The notes under the pieces are model-generated. The model was given only the letters and a program-made list of their open reading frames with translations, did no database searches and was not told the DNA's origin. The translations under genes were made by a program, and so were the position numbers. From CAYUQT01 sp964596165 (GTDB lineage: Bacteria; Planctomycetota; Phycisphaerae; UBA1845; JAFGLZ01): a stretch of DNA of 64,000 nt. Positions 7,302 to 15,540 of this stretch are shown here, one piece after another. The DNA is taken from NCBI GenBank assembly GCA_964596165.1, contig CAZQTW010000024.1:1-64000 (forward strand), read 5' to 3'. Positions within the stretch are counted from its first letter, which is position 1; every line of letters starts with the position of its first letter.

Positions 7302-8550
7302 GAACGCCAAGGACAAGCTCAGAGTTGCACGGGGGGTGCTCAGGAAGCACGCCAAGAGTGCGGTTTGGTATTTTCACTTTAGGGGTGAGGACGGCCGTTG
7401 GAAATCCGTGACCACCGGCCACCGCGACAAGGGTGGGGCGATTGAGTGGGCGACAGCATTCTCGACCGAACTGACTCGACGTGAGCACGGAATCATCAAG
7501 GCTGACGAAAAGGTCACCAATGACCCGATCATCAGCGCTTACGATGAATGGCTCACCTACATTGGCTCCCAGCGAAAGGCCAAGACGCTGAAGGCCTACA
7601 CCAGCGTGAAACACAACCTGGAGGCATATCTGAAGATCCGTCCGAGGATTCGGCGGCTGGACCACCTGACGTTGGAAGAGATCCTTGGGCTACGCGAGTG
7701 GCTGCTGAACACACCGGGCCCCAAGAAGAAGACCCGCACCAAGAAGACGGTGGACAACAACTTGGTCGTTCTCCGGGCCTTCCTGAACTGGTGCGTCGCC
7801 CTGAGGAAGGTGCGCAGCCACCCCGTTCACGAAGATAGCCCTGGCGCCGAGGTATTCTTCAAGGAACGGCGACCTCGGATCGAAACATACACCACCGCTG
7901 AATACGCGGCCGTGGTCACACAGGCACCTGACGACCTGGCAAAGGTATGTAGGGCGCTCGGTCTGACCGGCCTGCGGATCGGCGAGCTGGCTATGTTGGA
8001 GTGGTCAGACATCGATCTGAAGAATGGTTGGCTGCACATTCGCAACAAGACGACGCATGACGGAGTGGCCTGGTCGCCCAAGGACAACACCGACCGGAAG
8101 CTCCCGATCCACCCGGACCTTCGCGCCATCCTTACCATGCTCCGTGGCGAAAGGAACACCCCCGGTTATGTGTTTCCAGGGCCTACCGGACCGGATCGTT
8201 CAGATCGATTCGAGCGCACCGGCCTGAAGCGGCTCAAGGGACTGGCGCGCGTTACGGACGTGCCCAAAGACAAGCTCACCTTCCACAACTTCCGACGCTA
8301 CTTCATCAGCCAGTCCGCCGACTGCGGGATCGACATGGCCTGCGTAATGAACTGGGTGGGACACGACGACCTGGAGATGGTGCTCTACTACTACCGCCTG
8401 CGTGATGAACATGCCAAGGTTGCCATGGCCCGATACACAATCGGGTCACCTCCAGGACACGATGGGTCGGAGCACAACCTACCACGAACTTTTAGGGGAT
8501 ACGTGGGGGACGACAACCCGCATCGGGAAACGGCGGAAAAGCAGGCGTAG
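7285..8550 (+). CDS. Tyrosine integrase of the tRNA-Ser island, 421 aa
   Basis: A complete integrase. An Arm/AP2-like N-terminus (WYFHFRGEDGRWKSVTTGHRDK) is followed by a SAM-like core-binding region (about 75-175) and a catalytic domain with GLRIGEL (Arg231), HNFRR (His334, Arg337), GHDD (His360) and the nucleophile within YYY (368-370). It catalyses site-specific integration and excision. The ATG at 7285 lies inside the preceding HTH gene. The gene stops 38 bases from the 3' end of tRNA-Ser, which is almost certainly its attachment site. All catalytic residues are kept, so the enzyme could be active. Confidence 0.9.
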   Translation: MPRWSKNAKDKLRVARGVLRKHAKSAVWYFHFRGEDGRWKSVTTGHRDKGGAIEWATAFSTELTRREHGIIKADEKVTNDPIISAYDEWLTYIGSQRKAKTLKAYTSVKHNLEAYLKIRPRIRRLDHLTLEEILGLREWLLNTPGPKKKTRTKKTVDNNLVVLRAFLNWCVALRKVRSHPVHEDSPGAEVFFKERRPRIETYTTAEYAAVVTQAPDDLAKVCRALGLTGLRIGELAMLEWSDIDLKNGWLHIRNKTTHDGVAWSPKDNTDRKLPIHPDLRAILTMLRGERNTPGYVFPGPTGPDRSDRFERTGLKRLKGLARVTDVPKDKLTFHNFRRYFISQSADCGIDMACVMNWVGHDDLEMVLYYYRLRDEHAKVAMARYTIGSPPGHDGSEHNLPRTFRGYVGDDNPHRETAEKQA

Positions 8551-8588
8551 ACAAACCAATGGGTTACAGCAACACATCATCACGTGAA

Positions 8589-8675
8589 CGGAGAGGGGGG
8601 GATTCGAACCCCCGACCCAGTTGCCCGGGTAACGATTTTCGAAACCGTCTCCTTAAGCCGCTCGGACACCTCTCC
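8589..8675 (-). tRNA. tRNA-Ser (anticodon CGA)
   Basis: Read on the minus strand, an 87-base cloverleaf begins GGAGAGG and ends CCTCTCC plus discriminator G. The anticodon stem ACGGT/ATCGT encloses the loop TTCGAAA (anticodon CGA, reading UCG). A long variable arm typical of serine tRNAs and a T arm GGGGGTTCGAATCCCCC follow. CCA is not encoded. The 3' end faces the integrase gene. Confidence 0.95.
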
Positions 8676-8988
8676 GGAACAGAAGCTATCAGCTTTCAGT
8701 CGTCGGCTCACAACTGATAACGATCAGTGAGAGCCAACTCGTAGTCGCCCAGAGCAAGGACGTCAACTGGCCTACATCCTACCTACGATATTGCCTTGGC
8801 GGTCGAGGGTCAAGGAAGTCGGGGCCTGACGGGTGCGTGGCAGTTTCGGCGGAGGCAACGACATGATCAGAGCCGTGGTGCGCAAGCACCCGGACCGTCG
8901 CGACCGGGGGCTTGCGCCCCTCGGCTCTGTCTGCCTGCGGTCAATCACCCCCGCAAAAGGTGTCACGCACCCGGATCTGACGAACGCA
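8676..8988. other. Intergenic region with two hairpins
   Basis: No gene is seen. A near-perfect hairpin lies at 8705-8735 (GGCTC and ACTGAT arms around AACG), upstream of the tRNA. A larger imperfect stem-loop at 8868-8929 (CAGAGCC paired with GGCTCTG, and GCGCAAGC with GCTTGCGC) lies just downstream of the stop at 8989 and could end transcription of the minus-strand genes to its right; there is no T tract. Confidence 0.4.
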
Positions 8989-9780
8989 TCAATGGGCGGC
9001 GATGAAATCGCGGGCCCAGCGGGCCTGCTCCTCATGGACGTCGATCAAGACGGTGGCCAGGATTGCATACCCGGCGATCTTTCCCTCGGTAAGATACTTC
9101 GCCACTCGCTCCCACTGGAACCGGAGCAAGTGCATGGGCACACCGGCCCGCGTCGTGTAGTCGCGAAGGTAGCAGCCGATCACGATCGGTCGAGGCCCGA
9201 AGAGCTCGCGGCACCGCTCGAGCCCGTCGTCCAGCGTCGGCAGATCCGTCGCCTTCCATACCCACAGGTTCACGACGTCGATGAACGACATGAATTCTTT
9301 CCAGATCGGCGAACTCAGTTCGTGGGTATAGACGACCGACCATAGCTTGAGTTTGGGATTGTCCTGCTTGAGGGCCTTGTGTATCTCGACGTAACGCTGC
9401 GGCGATATCTTCTCGCGTTCGATCAGGCCCTTCATGTCGTCGTGGATCGCCCCGGTCACGTAAGGATACTTCAGCGAGAGCCGGCCGACGTTGGCGGCCT
9501 CGGACCGAACGCTCTCGAAGCTCGCGTCGGCATAGCTATAGGATCCCGCCCCGTCCGGGCCGTGCTTGAACTTCCACTTGGAAATGTCGCAGACGATCTC
9601 GTCGAGGCCACGCAGCTTCTCCATCGCCAGCTCGCTATTGGGCTGGAACAGATAGTGGGCCCGGCTCAACCCAAACCACCTCGCCCCGTCACCCGCGCCG
9701 AACACCGACGGGTGCACGCCGGGATCGAGCCCCTGCCCTTCCCAGACCCATCCGGCGCTTCGCATCGAAACCTTGGCCAT
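8989..9780 (-). CDS. Conserved unknown protein, TIM-barrel-like, 263 aa
   Basis: A cytoplasmic protein with no signal peptide. Its alternating pattern (DEIVCDISKWKF, PYVTGAIHDDMKGL, LKLWSVVYTHEL, VNLWVWKATDLP, IVIGCYLRDY) suggests a beta/alpha barrel like glycoside hydrolases or sugar isomerases, but I cannot name a family. The ATG at 9780 lies six bases after the stop of a small membrane protein gene, and both are downstream of a Tat-exported Gfo/Idh/MocA oxidoreductase on the same strand. A part in carbohydrate breakdown is plausible but inferred only from that neighbourhood. Confidence 0.65.
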   Translation of the reverse strand: MAKVSMRSAGWVWEGQGLDPGVHPSVFGAGDGARWFGLSRAHYLFQPNSELAMEKLRGLDEIVCDISKWKFKHGPDGAGSYSYADASFESVRSEAANVGRLSLKYPYVTGAIHDDMKGLIEREKISPQRYVEIHKALKQDNPKLKLWSVVYTHELSSPIWKEFMSFIDVVNLWVWKATDLPTLDDGLERCRELFGPRPIVIGCYLRDYTTRAGVPMHLLRFQWERVAKYLTEGKIAGYAILATVLIDVHEEQARWARDFIAAH

Positions 9781-9786
9781 GGCTAT

Positions 9787-10026
9787 CTACCGACAGAGCT
9801 TGCTTCGGATTTCCTGAATCCTCACGTAGAAGAACGCCCCAACCGACAGGACGACAAGCACACACGTAGCGGCGGCTCGGACCCTCACGTCAGCGGTCAA
9901 GAAAGGCACAATGATGGACGCGGCGGCACCGATCGAGAGAAATACGCGTCCCAGCGTTCCACATTCCCGAAACGCGATCACCATGCACGACAGCCCGAAT
10001 GCCATCGCTGCATAGCGCATAGGCAT
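9787..10026 (-). CDS. Small membrane protein, 79 aa
   Basis: About three hydrophobic segments (MAFGLSCMVIAF, VFLSIGAAASIIVPFL, AATCVLVVLSVGAFFYV) fill most of the protein, ending in a basic tail (RIQEIRSKLCR). No family is recognised. I chose the ATG at 10026, preceded by GGGAG; a GTG at 10083 would add 19 hydrophilic residues. Its stop is six bases before the 9780 start, indicating cotranscription. Confidence 0.5.
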   Translation of the reverse strand: MPMRYAAMAFGLSCMVIAFRECGTLGRVFLSIGAAASIIVPFLTADVRVRAAATCVLVVLSVGAFFYVRIQEIRSKLCR

Positions 10027-10181
10027 GGCTCCCGACCGCTCCGCGATCAAACTGTCCCGGGTGCTTGCATGCGCGTTCCGCACCCTGCATCACCCCGATC
10101 GCAGGTAGACCTGGACCCAGAATCCGAAGACCGGACCTCAACCCGGAAATCTCAAATTCGAAATCTCAAATCTGAGATCCC

Positions 10182-11534
10182 TCAGATGTTCCACCCCTTG
10201 CGGTATTCGCGTTTGATGAACTTTTCCGCCTCGGGGCAGTTGGTCGCCTTCAAATTGGCCGCGTCCCATTCGAGCTTTTTGCCGGCGCGGTAAGCAACCA
10301 TGGCCAGCAGGTTGTGCTCGATCAGCTTACCGGCATAGTCGAAGTTGCAGAGCGTCGGCGAGCCGGTCTTGCAGGCATTGATCCATTCAACATAGTGGCC
10401 GGGCGACGGCGGGATCTCCTGTTCTTTCTTCGGCGGAACGAAGGCCCGGTAGTCGCCCTTGGGCAGCAGATAGTGCTTTCCGTAGTCGGCCACCAGCGTG
10501 CCCTTGTCGCCCACGAACAGGACGCCGATGCCCCACTGCTTCAAGTCGATCCCCTGAGGCGATCGTGGACGTTTCTCCGCGTCGTACCAGACGACTTTCA
10601 CCGGTCCCCGGTCGCCCTTAGCCGGATGTTCCCACGTCGAGATGAGCCATTTCGAGCACGACACCGGGTGTGCCGGCCACGGATCCGCCTGGGCCTCGCA
10701 GGTCGTCGGAAAGTCCAGATCGAGCGCCCAGTAGGCCAAATCGATCAGGTGGCTGCCCATGTCGGCAATCGTCCCGTTGCTGAAGTCCCATACCCAGTTC
10801 CAGTTCAGGCAACACCAGCCCCCCTCCTTCGGAACCAGCTTCGAGCTGTAGGGTCGCATCGGCGACGGACCGACCCACAGATCCCAGTCGAGACAGGCCG
10901 GCGGTTCTTCGGCCGGCGGATAATCGCCGCCGGGACCGACGCGATCGCACCAGATGTGGGCTTCAGTTACCGACCCGAGGCAGCCGCCTTTGACCAGCTC
11001 GACTACACGGCGGTAGTTCTCCGTCGCATGGATCTGCGTGCCCTGCTGCGTGGCCACCTTGTCCTTGTTCTTGAGATAGGTCTCGCGAACCTTGCGGGCC
11101 TCCCACACCGAGGCAGCCAGAGGCTTCTCGCAGTAGACGTGTATCCCAAGTTCCATCGCCGCCACACTGATGAACGCGTGATGATGGTCGGCCGTGCTGC
11201 AGACGACCGCGTCGATGTCCTTCTGCTTGTCGAAGAGGACGCGCCAGTCGCGATACTGTTTGGCCTGGGGGAACCGTTTGCCCGCCTCATCGAAGAACCG
11301 CGTGTCGACGTCGCACAGCGCCACGATGTTCTCGCCCGCCACGCCGTTGGTGTTGTCCTGGCCGCGATGCCCGACGCCGATGATGGCGATGTTGAGTTTC
11401 TCGTTCGCCGAGCCGCGCCGCTTGAGTGCGGGCTTGCCCTCCTCAGCCCGAAGGGCGCGACCGGCCAGCGACATCGCCGCCCCGGCAACAACAGTGTTCT
11501 TCAGAAACGTACGACGGGGGATACCGTATTTCAT
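10182..11534 (-). CDS. Tat-exported Gfo/Idh/MocA family oxidoreductase, 450 aa
   Basis: The N-terminus has a twin-arginine signal (RRTFLK at 7-12, then a hydrophobic stretch ending around 29), so the folded protein with its NAD(P) is exported. The Rossmann domain follows (LNIAIIGVGHRGQDN and the ALCDVD strand), with the family's CEKPLA motif that supplies the catalytic Lys and a second alpha/beta domain with GSHLIDLAYWALD. Such enzymes oxidise or reduce sugars and are abundant in planctomycetes. The substrate cannot be read from sequence. Two small genes lie downstream on the same strand. Confidence 0.9.
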   Translation of the reverse strand: MKYGIPRRTFLKNTVVAGAAMSLAGRALRAEEGKPALKRRGSANEKLNIAIIGVGHRGQDNTNGVAGENIVALCDVDTRFFDEAGKRFPQAKQYRDWRVLFDKQKDIDAVVCSTADHHHAFISVAAMELGIHVYCEKPLAASVWEARKVRETYLKNKDKVATQQGTQIHATENYRRVVELVKGGCLGSVTEAHIWCDRVGPGGDYPPAEEPPACLDWDLWVGPSPMRPYSSKLVPKEGGWCCLNWNWVWDFSNGTIADMGSHLIDLAYWALDLDFPTTCEAQADPWPAHPVSCSKWLISTWEHPAKGDRGPVKVVWYDAEKRPRSPQGIDLKQWGIGVLFVGDKGTLVADYGKHYLLPKGDYRAFVPPKKEQEIPPSPGHYVEWINACKTGSPTLCNFDYAGKLIEHNLLAMVAYRAGKKLEWDAANLKATNCPEAEKFIKREYRKGWNI

Positions 11535-11672
11535 CTTTCAACTCCTAACATGAGAAGTAGGGTGGATCATCCAGGGTATGTTCGCCGAAAACGCGGTCGA
11601 TGTGAAGACGGAATCCGGTACGACAGAACAATGCGGCCGGCAAACGCCCTGTCTCGCTTCGTCCCCGGCCGC

Positions 11673-12386
11673 TCACAACCATCGGGTCAGTTGCGAGATC
11701 CCCTCCCGTCTGCCCGATCGGCGGTCGAACGGACGAGAACTCGGCCTTCGCTCGCTCGCCTTCACCGGATAGAGCCAGCCCAACACGGCCACGACAACGA
11801 AACCCAACAGCGCCGTCGCACAAGCGATCAGACCGTGGATGATTTCACCCGAACGAATGTGCACAACCAGCAGAACCGCACTCGCCAACAGGCAGACAAT
11901 CGGCGTGTAACACTTGAGAAAGGCGATTGGAGGCGGTGGCAGCAGACGCGTTCCGGGCGGGCGAAGCAGACACAGGGGACAAACCAGTTTCCCGTCAAGT
12001 CGCGGCGTCAGCGCACGCACCGCACCGCAGCCACCGCACGGACCGTACGTCCGGTTCCGCTCGGCGGCTTCACGCATCCGAAGGATGGATTCGTACGCCT
12101 CGCACACCAACATGAACTTCCTTGTCTGTTGCTCGTGGTTGTCCGCATGACGGTCGGGATGATAGGCAAACGCAAGCTGGCGATACCGGCGGCGGATCTG
12201 CTCCATCGTGGCATCATGCGTCAGACCAAAGAGCTGAAACGGGTCAATGTCACTGTCGCTCGACCCCACGACCACCTCAACGTGCGGGTGTATGGAAGGT
12301 GCCTGTGCCGACCGGATACCGCAGTCTTTCAGGGCCGACTCTTCTTCCACGTTCCCCCGGGAAAGAAGGTTGCGGCCTGCACACAT
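11673..12386 (-). CDS. Membrane-anchored J-domain protein with zinc-ribbon-like cysteines, 237 aa
   Basis: Residues 48-110 form a DnaJ J domain (DPFQLFGLTHDATMEQIRRR and the essential HPD at 76-78), which would recruit and stimulate an Hsp70. Two cysteine pairs follow (CGGC and CPLC, about 125-150), then two hydrophobic helices (CYTPIVCLLASAVLLVV and LIACATALLGFVVVAVL) and a basic tail. The order J domain, zinc ribbon, membrane hairpin is unlike DnaJ or CbpA. The start is uncertain: ATG at 12386 has no good ribosome site, whereas a GTG ten codons downstream has GGGGG before it. Confidence 0.75.
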   Translation of the reverse strand: MCAGRNLLSRGNVEEESALKDCGIRSAQAPSIHPHVEVVVGSSDSDIDPFQLFGLTHDATMEQIRRRYRQLAFAYHPDRHADNHEQQTRKFMLVCEAYESILRMREAAERNRTYGPCGGCGAVRALTPRLDGKLVCPLCLLRPPGTRLLPPPPIAFLKCYTPIVCLLASAVLLVVHIRSGEIIHGLIACATALLGFVVVAVLGWLYPVKASERRPSSRPFDRRSGRREGISQLTRWL

Positions 12387-12649
12387 TGTACTTGAACCCG
12401 GCAGAGACAATCAAATTGAGATCTTGCTCGGCGGGTGCGTGACAGATGTGGGATAGCGCCGGCCAAGCCGGTGAGGTGCCAAGGATGAAAGAGCCAGACG
12501 GTCAAGACCTAGCGAGTCACACCGGCCCCAAGTCATGTGAGGGCCGCAGCGACCTTGACCCGTTCTTCGGCATCTGCTATTGTTCCGCCCAACCCTGCTG
12601 GACCTTGTGGACTCCGAACGCCATCCGGCGCCGGGGGTAGTGCCCAGTC

Positions 12650-14269
12650 ATGTTCGACGGTTCGTTTCTTGCGGCAGCCGCGACTCCGACGACGGTCGGT
12701 CTGCCGACGACTTCAGGCCTGGCCTTCATCGACTACGTCATTGTCTTGACGTATCTGTTGGGCGTCGTGGGCATTGGCGCGTACTTCGCCAAGTACGTCG
12801 ATTCGGCCGAAGACCTGTTTCTTTCCGGAAAAACACTGCCCTTCTGGGCGGTCGGCATGTCGATTGTCGCCAGCGACATCGGTGCGGTCGACTTGGTGTC
12901 GGGGGCGGGGGCGGCCTACAAGTACGGCATCGCCCAGGCGAATTTCGACTGGATCGGTTCAATGCCGGCAACGGCGATTTCGGCATTGATCTTCATCCCG
13001 TATTTCTGGCGGGCGGGCGTCTACACCATTCCGGAATTCCTGGGCAAGCGGTACAACGCGGCCGTCCAACTCATCGAGGCGATTCTCTGGTTGTTCTTCA
13101 TGGCCACGATGCTGGCCGTCATGCTCTGGGTCACGGCCGTCATGCTCAAGACCGGTCTGGGCTGGAGCACGACGACGTCGATCTGGATCACCGCGGTCAT
13201 CATCGGCATCTACACGGTAACCGGCGGGCTGACGGCGATCGTCATGACCGACGTCATCCAGATGACGATCATGTACATCGGTTCGGGGGCTCTGCTCATT
13301 CTTTCGTTCCACAAGGCCGGCGGCATCGCCGGCGTGGTCGACGGGGTCCAGAAGCTGGGCGCCGAGTACGGCAAACATTTCACGCTGCTCATTCCGCACG
13401 GCGACCCAACGCCCTATCCGTGGACGGGCATTGTGTTCGGCCTGGGCATCGTGCTGTCCACGGCCTATTTCGTCGGCAATCAGGCGGTCGTCCAACGGGC
13501 CTTGGGCGCCCGAACCGAGTGGGACGCCAAGGCCGGCATGCTCCTGGCAGGCCTGCTCAAACTCATGGTCCCCATCCTCGTCATCATCCCGGGACTGGCC
13601 GGCGTCGCGATCTACCCGGGTCTTGAAAAGCCCGACACGGCGGTACCCCTGATGATCCGCGATCTGTTTCCGGCCGGACTCAAGGGCCTGATGTTCGCGG
13701 GGTTCTTCGCCGCACTGATGTCCAACATCGACTCCTACGTGAACTCGTGCACAACCATGTTCATGGCGGACGTTTACGCTAAGGTCTACCGGCACGTGAG
13801 GGGACGATCGTTTTCTCAACGCCACGGGTTGTGGCTCGGACGCTTTCTGACGGCCGGACTGCTTATAGGAGCCGGCCTTCTCGCGCCGATTATCGAGCGA
13901 TTCGAGACGATTTACGTGGCCATGCAGACGCTCTTCTCGTTCTTCCAGGGGCCAACCCTGGCGATCCTCATCCTGGGGATCTTGTGGAGACGGGCGACGG
14001 GCTGGGGAGCCCTGGGGGGCCTGGTCGTCGGCGTCTGCACGGCGATCTCTCTGACGGCCATGGGCAGCAACGTGTTCCCGTCGAATGCGCCGTTCCTGTT
14101 CATTTCATTCTGGTCGTTCGTACTTGCGCTGCTCGTGACGATCCTCGTCAGCCTGCTCACGCGACCCGAACCGCCGGACAAGATCCGCGGGCTGGTCTGG
14201 GGCGAGGTCATGCACGACCCGTCCGTGCAGGCGGCCTTGCGGAACCGAGTGAACGGGGGGACATCATGA
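12650..14269 (+). CDS. SSS-family sodium:solute symporter, 539 aa
   Basis: A transporter with about 13 membrane helices of the SLC5/SSS family (VIVLTYLLGVVGIGAYFAKY at the start, VASDIGAVDLVSGAGAAY as the unwound first helix, FGLGIVLSTAYFVGNQ in the middle). Members couple uptake of sugars, sialic acid or organic acids to sodium. The ATG at 12650 follows GGGGG. Its stop overlaps the ATG of a 97-residue membrane protein, and two more small genes follow, forming an operon. The substrate cannot be told; sugar or uronate is usual for planctomycete members beside oxidoreductases. Confidence 0.9.
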   Translation: MFDGSFLAAAATPTTVGLPTTSGLAFIDYVIVLTYLLGVVGIGAYFAKYVDSAEDLFLSGKTLPFWAVGMSIVASDIGAVDLVSGAGAAYKYGIAQANFDWIGSMPATAISALIFIPYFWRAGVYTIPEFLGKRYNAAVQLIEAILWLFFMATMLAVMLWVTAVMLKTGLGWSTTTSIWITAVIIGIYTVTGGLTAIVMTDVIQMTIMYIGSGALLILSFHKAGGIAGVVDGVQKLGAEYGKHFTLLIPHGDPTPYPWTGIVFGLGIVLSTAYFVGNQAVVQRALGARTEWDAKAGMLLAGLLKLMVPILVIIPGLAGVAIYPGLEKPDTAVPLMIRDLFPAGLKGLMFAGFFAALMSNIDSYVNSCTTMFMADVYAKVYRHVRGRSFSQRHGLWLGRFLTAGLLIGAGLLAPIIERFETIYVAMQTLFSFFQGPTLAILILGILWRRATGWGALGGLVVGVCTAISLTAMGSNVFPSNAPFLFISFWSFVLALLVTILVSLLTRPEPPDKIRGLVWGEVMHDPSVQAALRNRVNGGTS

Positions 14270-14559
14270 ACACGCTCGTGAAGATGTGGGATGCATTTGC
14301 CGCATTTCTGACCGCCCATCTCGCGCCGGGCCTCAAGGCAATCCTTGGGCCGCTGGACCACTGGCTGAGCACTCTACCGACGTCGGCCGCCAGGGGCACC
14401 GCCGTCGCGCTGTTTGCGATCGCCACGATCTGGGCATTCTCGCTCAAACGAGAGTACATCTATCTGGGAGCGCCGGATCAGGCGCGATGGCGGGATCTGC
14501 GAATTTGGACGGTCATGGTCACACTACCGTACATCATCATCTACTTGTTCCTGTTCTAA
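14266..14559 (+). CDS. Small membrane protein coupled to the symporter, 97 aa
   Basis: The ATG overlaps the symporter's TGA (ATGA), so translation is coupled. The protein has an amphipathic N-terminus, a hydrophobic helix (GTAVALFAIATIWAFSL), the conserved-looking KREYIYLGAPDQARWRDLR loop and a C-terminal helix (VMVTLPYIIIYLFLF). It is not a known SSS subunit by name, but small partners after SSS genes occur elsewhere (for example the DUF485/DUF4212 partners), so an accessory role is plausible. Confidence 0.7.
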   Translation: MNTLVKMWDAFAAFLTAHLAPGLKAILGPLDHWLSTLPTSAARGTAVALFAIATIWAFSLKREYIYLGAPDQARWRDLRIWTVMVTLPYIIIYLFLF

Positions 14560-14592
14560 CAACGGATAAGGACGGTCAGCGGGATATCCATC

Positions 14593-14814
14593 ATGCCGAA
14601 CGGACAAGCACAGACTCAACGTCGACTCGAAGGCGATGCCTTCAGACTGATCGGCTGGTTCTTCATCGTACAGGCCGTACCCGTCATCCTGGGTGTCCTG
14701 ATGTATGACCACGGGATGCCCCTCGCCGTGGGACTGGGCGCGGGGATATTGCTCCTCCTTCTCGGCGGAGGGGGCATTGCCCTCGGCCGTCGGTTCAAAG
14801 CGAGTCCCACGTGA
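14593..14814 (+). CDS. Small two-helix membrane protein, 73 aa
   Basis: Two hydrophobic segments (IGWFFIVQAVPVILGVLMY and LAVGLGAGILLLLLGGGGIAL) with a hydrophilic N-terminus and a short basic C-terminus. It starts 33 bases after the previous stop and ends 15 bases before the next start, so it belongs to the symporter operon. No family is recognised. Confidence 0.6.
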   Translation: MPNGQAQTQRRLEGDAFRLIGWFFIVQAVPVILGVLMYDHGMPLAVGLGAGILLLLLGGGGIALGRRFKASPT

Positions 14815-14829
14815 CGAGGGGGCGGCAGC

Positions 14830-15459
14830 GTGCGGTTCTTCCAGCCCCTCCTGGATCGTCGGAACGCCCTCGAACGACTCGAGCGCCGCCGTTTCAAGCG
14901 CGTTCGGCGTCTGGCGGGAGCCGCTGCATCGGTCATTCGCCGGCTTATGGGGATCCCGGTTCGCCCTACCGAGTCTCGTCGTCCCTTGCCGTACGTCGAG
15001 CTGGTCTGGCTACCCTATTACCTGGTCCGCATGGATGTGTCCTTCCGAGGATCGCCGAAGACACTCACTTCGCTGGTGAGCGGACGCGACGGACAGTTTG
15101 CAGTCTCAGAACTCCCTGAACCCGGAACGGCGTCGGAGAAAGGCGTCCGGCTATACCCTCCCCTCCTCGACGAGGCTCGCGCCGCGGAGATCGCGCACAC
15201 CGGACTGGTCTCCACGGTGCTGCGGACGGCGCGAGTGGCACGCGGAGCCGTTGTCGGTGACGTGCGGACCGTCGAACCGGTGCAATACCCCTTCTGGGTC
15301 TGCCACTATGAGCGCCGTCGGGGACGATTGGATATCAGGGTCCTCGACGCGGTTACCGGAAAGTGGCCCGGTCCGAGAATCAAGACGACGATCCTACAGG
15401 CCTTTGTCCAGGCGACCGATTTCGCCGCCTCAACGTCGGACATGGCCCCCAAGACGTAG
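14830..15459 (+). CDS. Unknown protein of the symporter operon, 209 aa
   Basis: A soluble protein with a very basic N-terminus (RRNALERLERRRFKRVRR) that may sit at the membrane surface, followed by a beta-rich domain (YVELVWLPYYLVRMDVSF, VEPVQYPFWVCHYERRRGRLDIRVLDAVTGKW). The repeated pattern of strand plus Trp-Pro-x-Tyr resembles stress-response membrane-associated domains in other bacteria, but I cannot assign a family. The GTG at 14830 follows GAGGGGG. It closes the symporter operon; the next gene is convergent. Confidence 0.65.
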   Translation: MRFFQPLLDRRNALERLERRRFKRVRRLAGAAASVIRRLMGIPVRPTESRRPLPYVELVWLPYYLVRMDVSFRGSPKTLTSLVSGRDGQFAVSELPEPGTASEKGVRLYPPLLDEARAAEIAHTGLVSTVLRTARVARGAVVGDVRTVEPVQYPFWVCHYERRRGRLDIRVLDAVTGKWPGPRIKTTILQAFVQATDFAASTSDMAPKT

Positions 15460-15540
15460 CGACGGACCGACAACCGACCGCTGGAAAGGCTTCACGGCAA
15501 AAACGTGATCACGAATACTCGCCCGGCGTCGGAGACGGGC

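Larger units (their letters stand above)
1..8588. mobile_element. Right end of a tRNA-Ser-integrated genomic island
   Basis: The block carries typical integrative-element cargo: an excisionase-like HTH protein, two tyrosine recombinases, an XRE/S24-like repressor with a divergent promoter, a RecB/Cas4-like nuclease and a RadA-like ATPase, with no housekeeping gene in it. The last recombinase gene ends 38 bases before the 3' end of a tRNA-Ser gene, the classic layout of a site-specific island. The left boundary is not visible: I found no second copy of the tRNA 3' end in the window, so the element probably starts further left. Whether it is still mobile is unknown. Confidence 0.65.

Noticed and set aside
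10314..12395. Long open frame on the plus strand (693 codons)
   Set aside because: It is antisense to the Gfo/Idh/MocA and J-domain genes, whose domains are clear on the minus strand, and it has no recognisable domain. High GC keeps opposite frames open.
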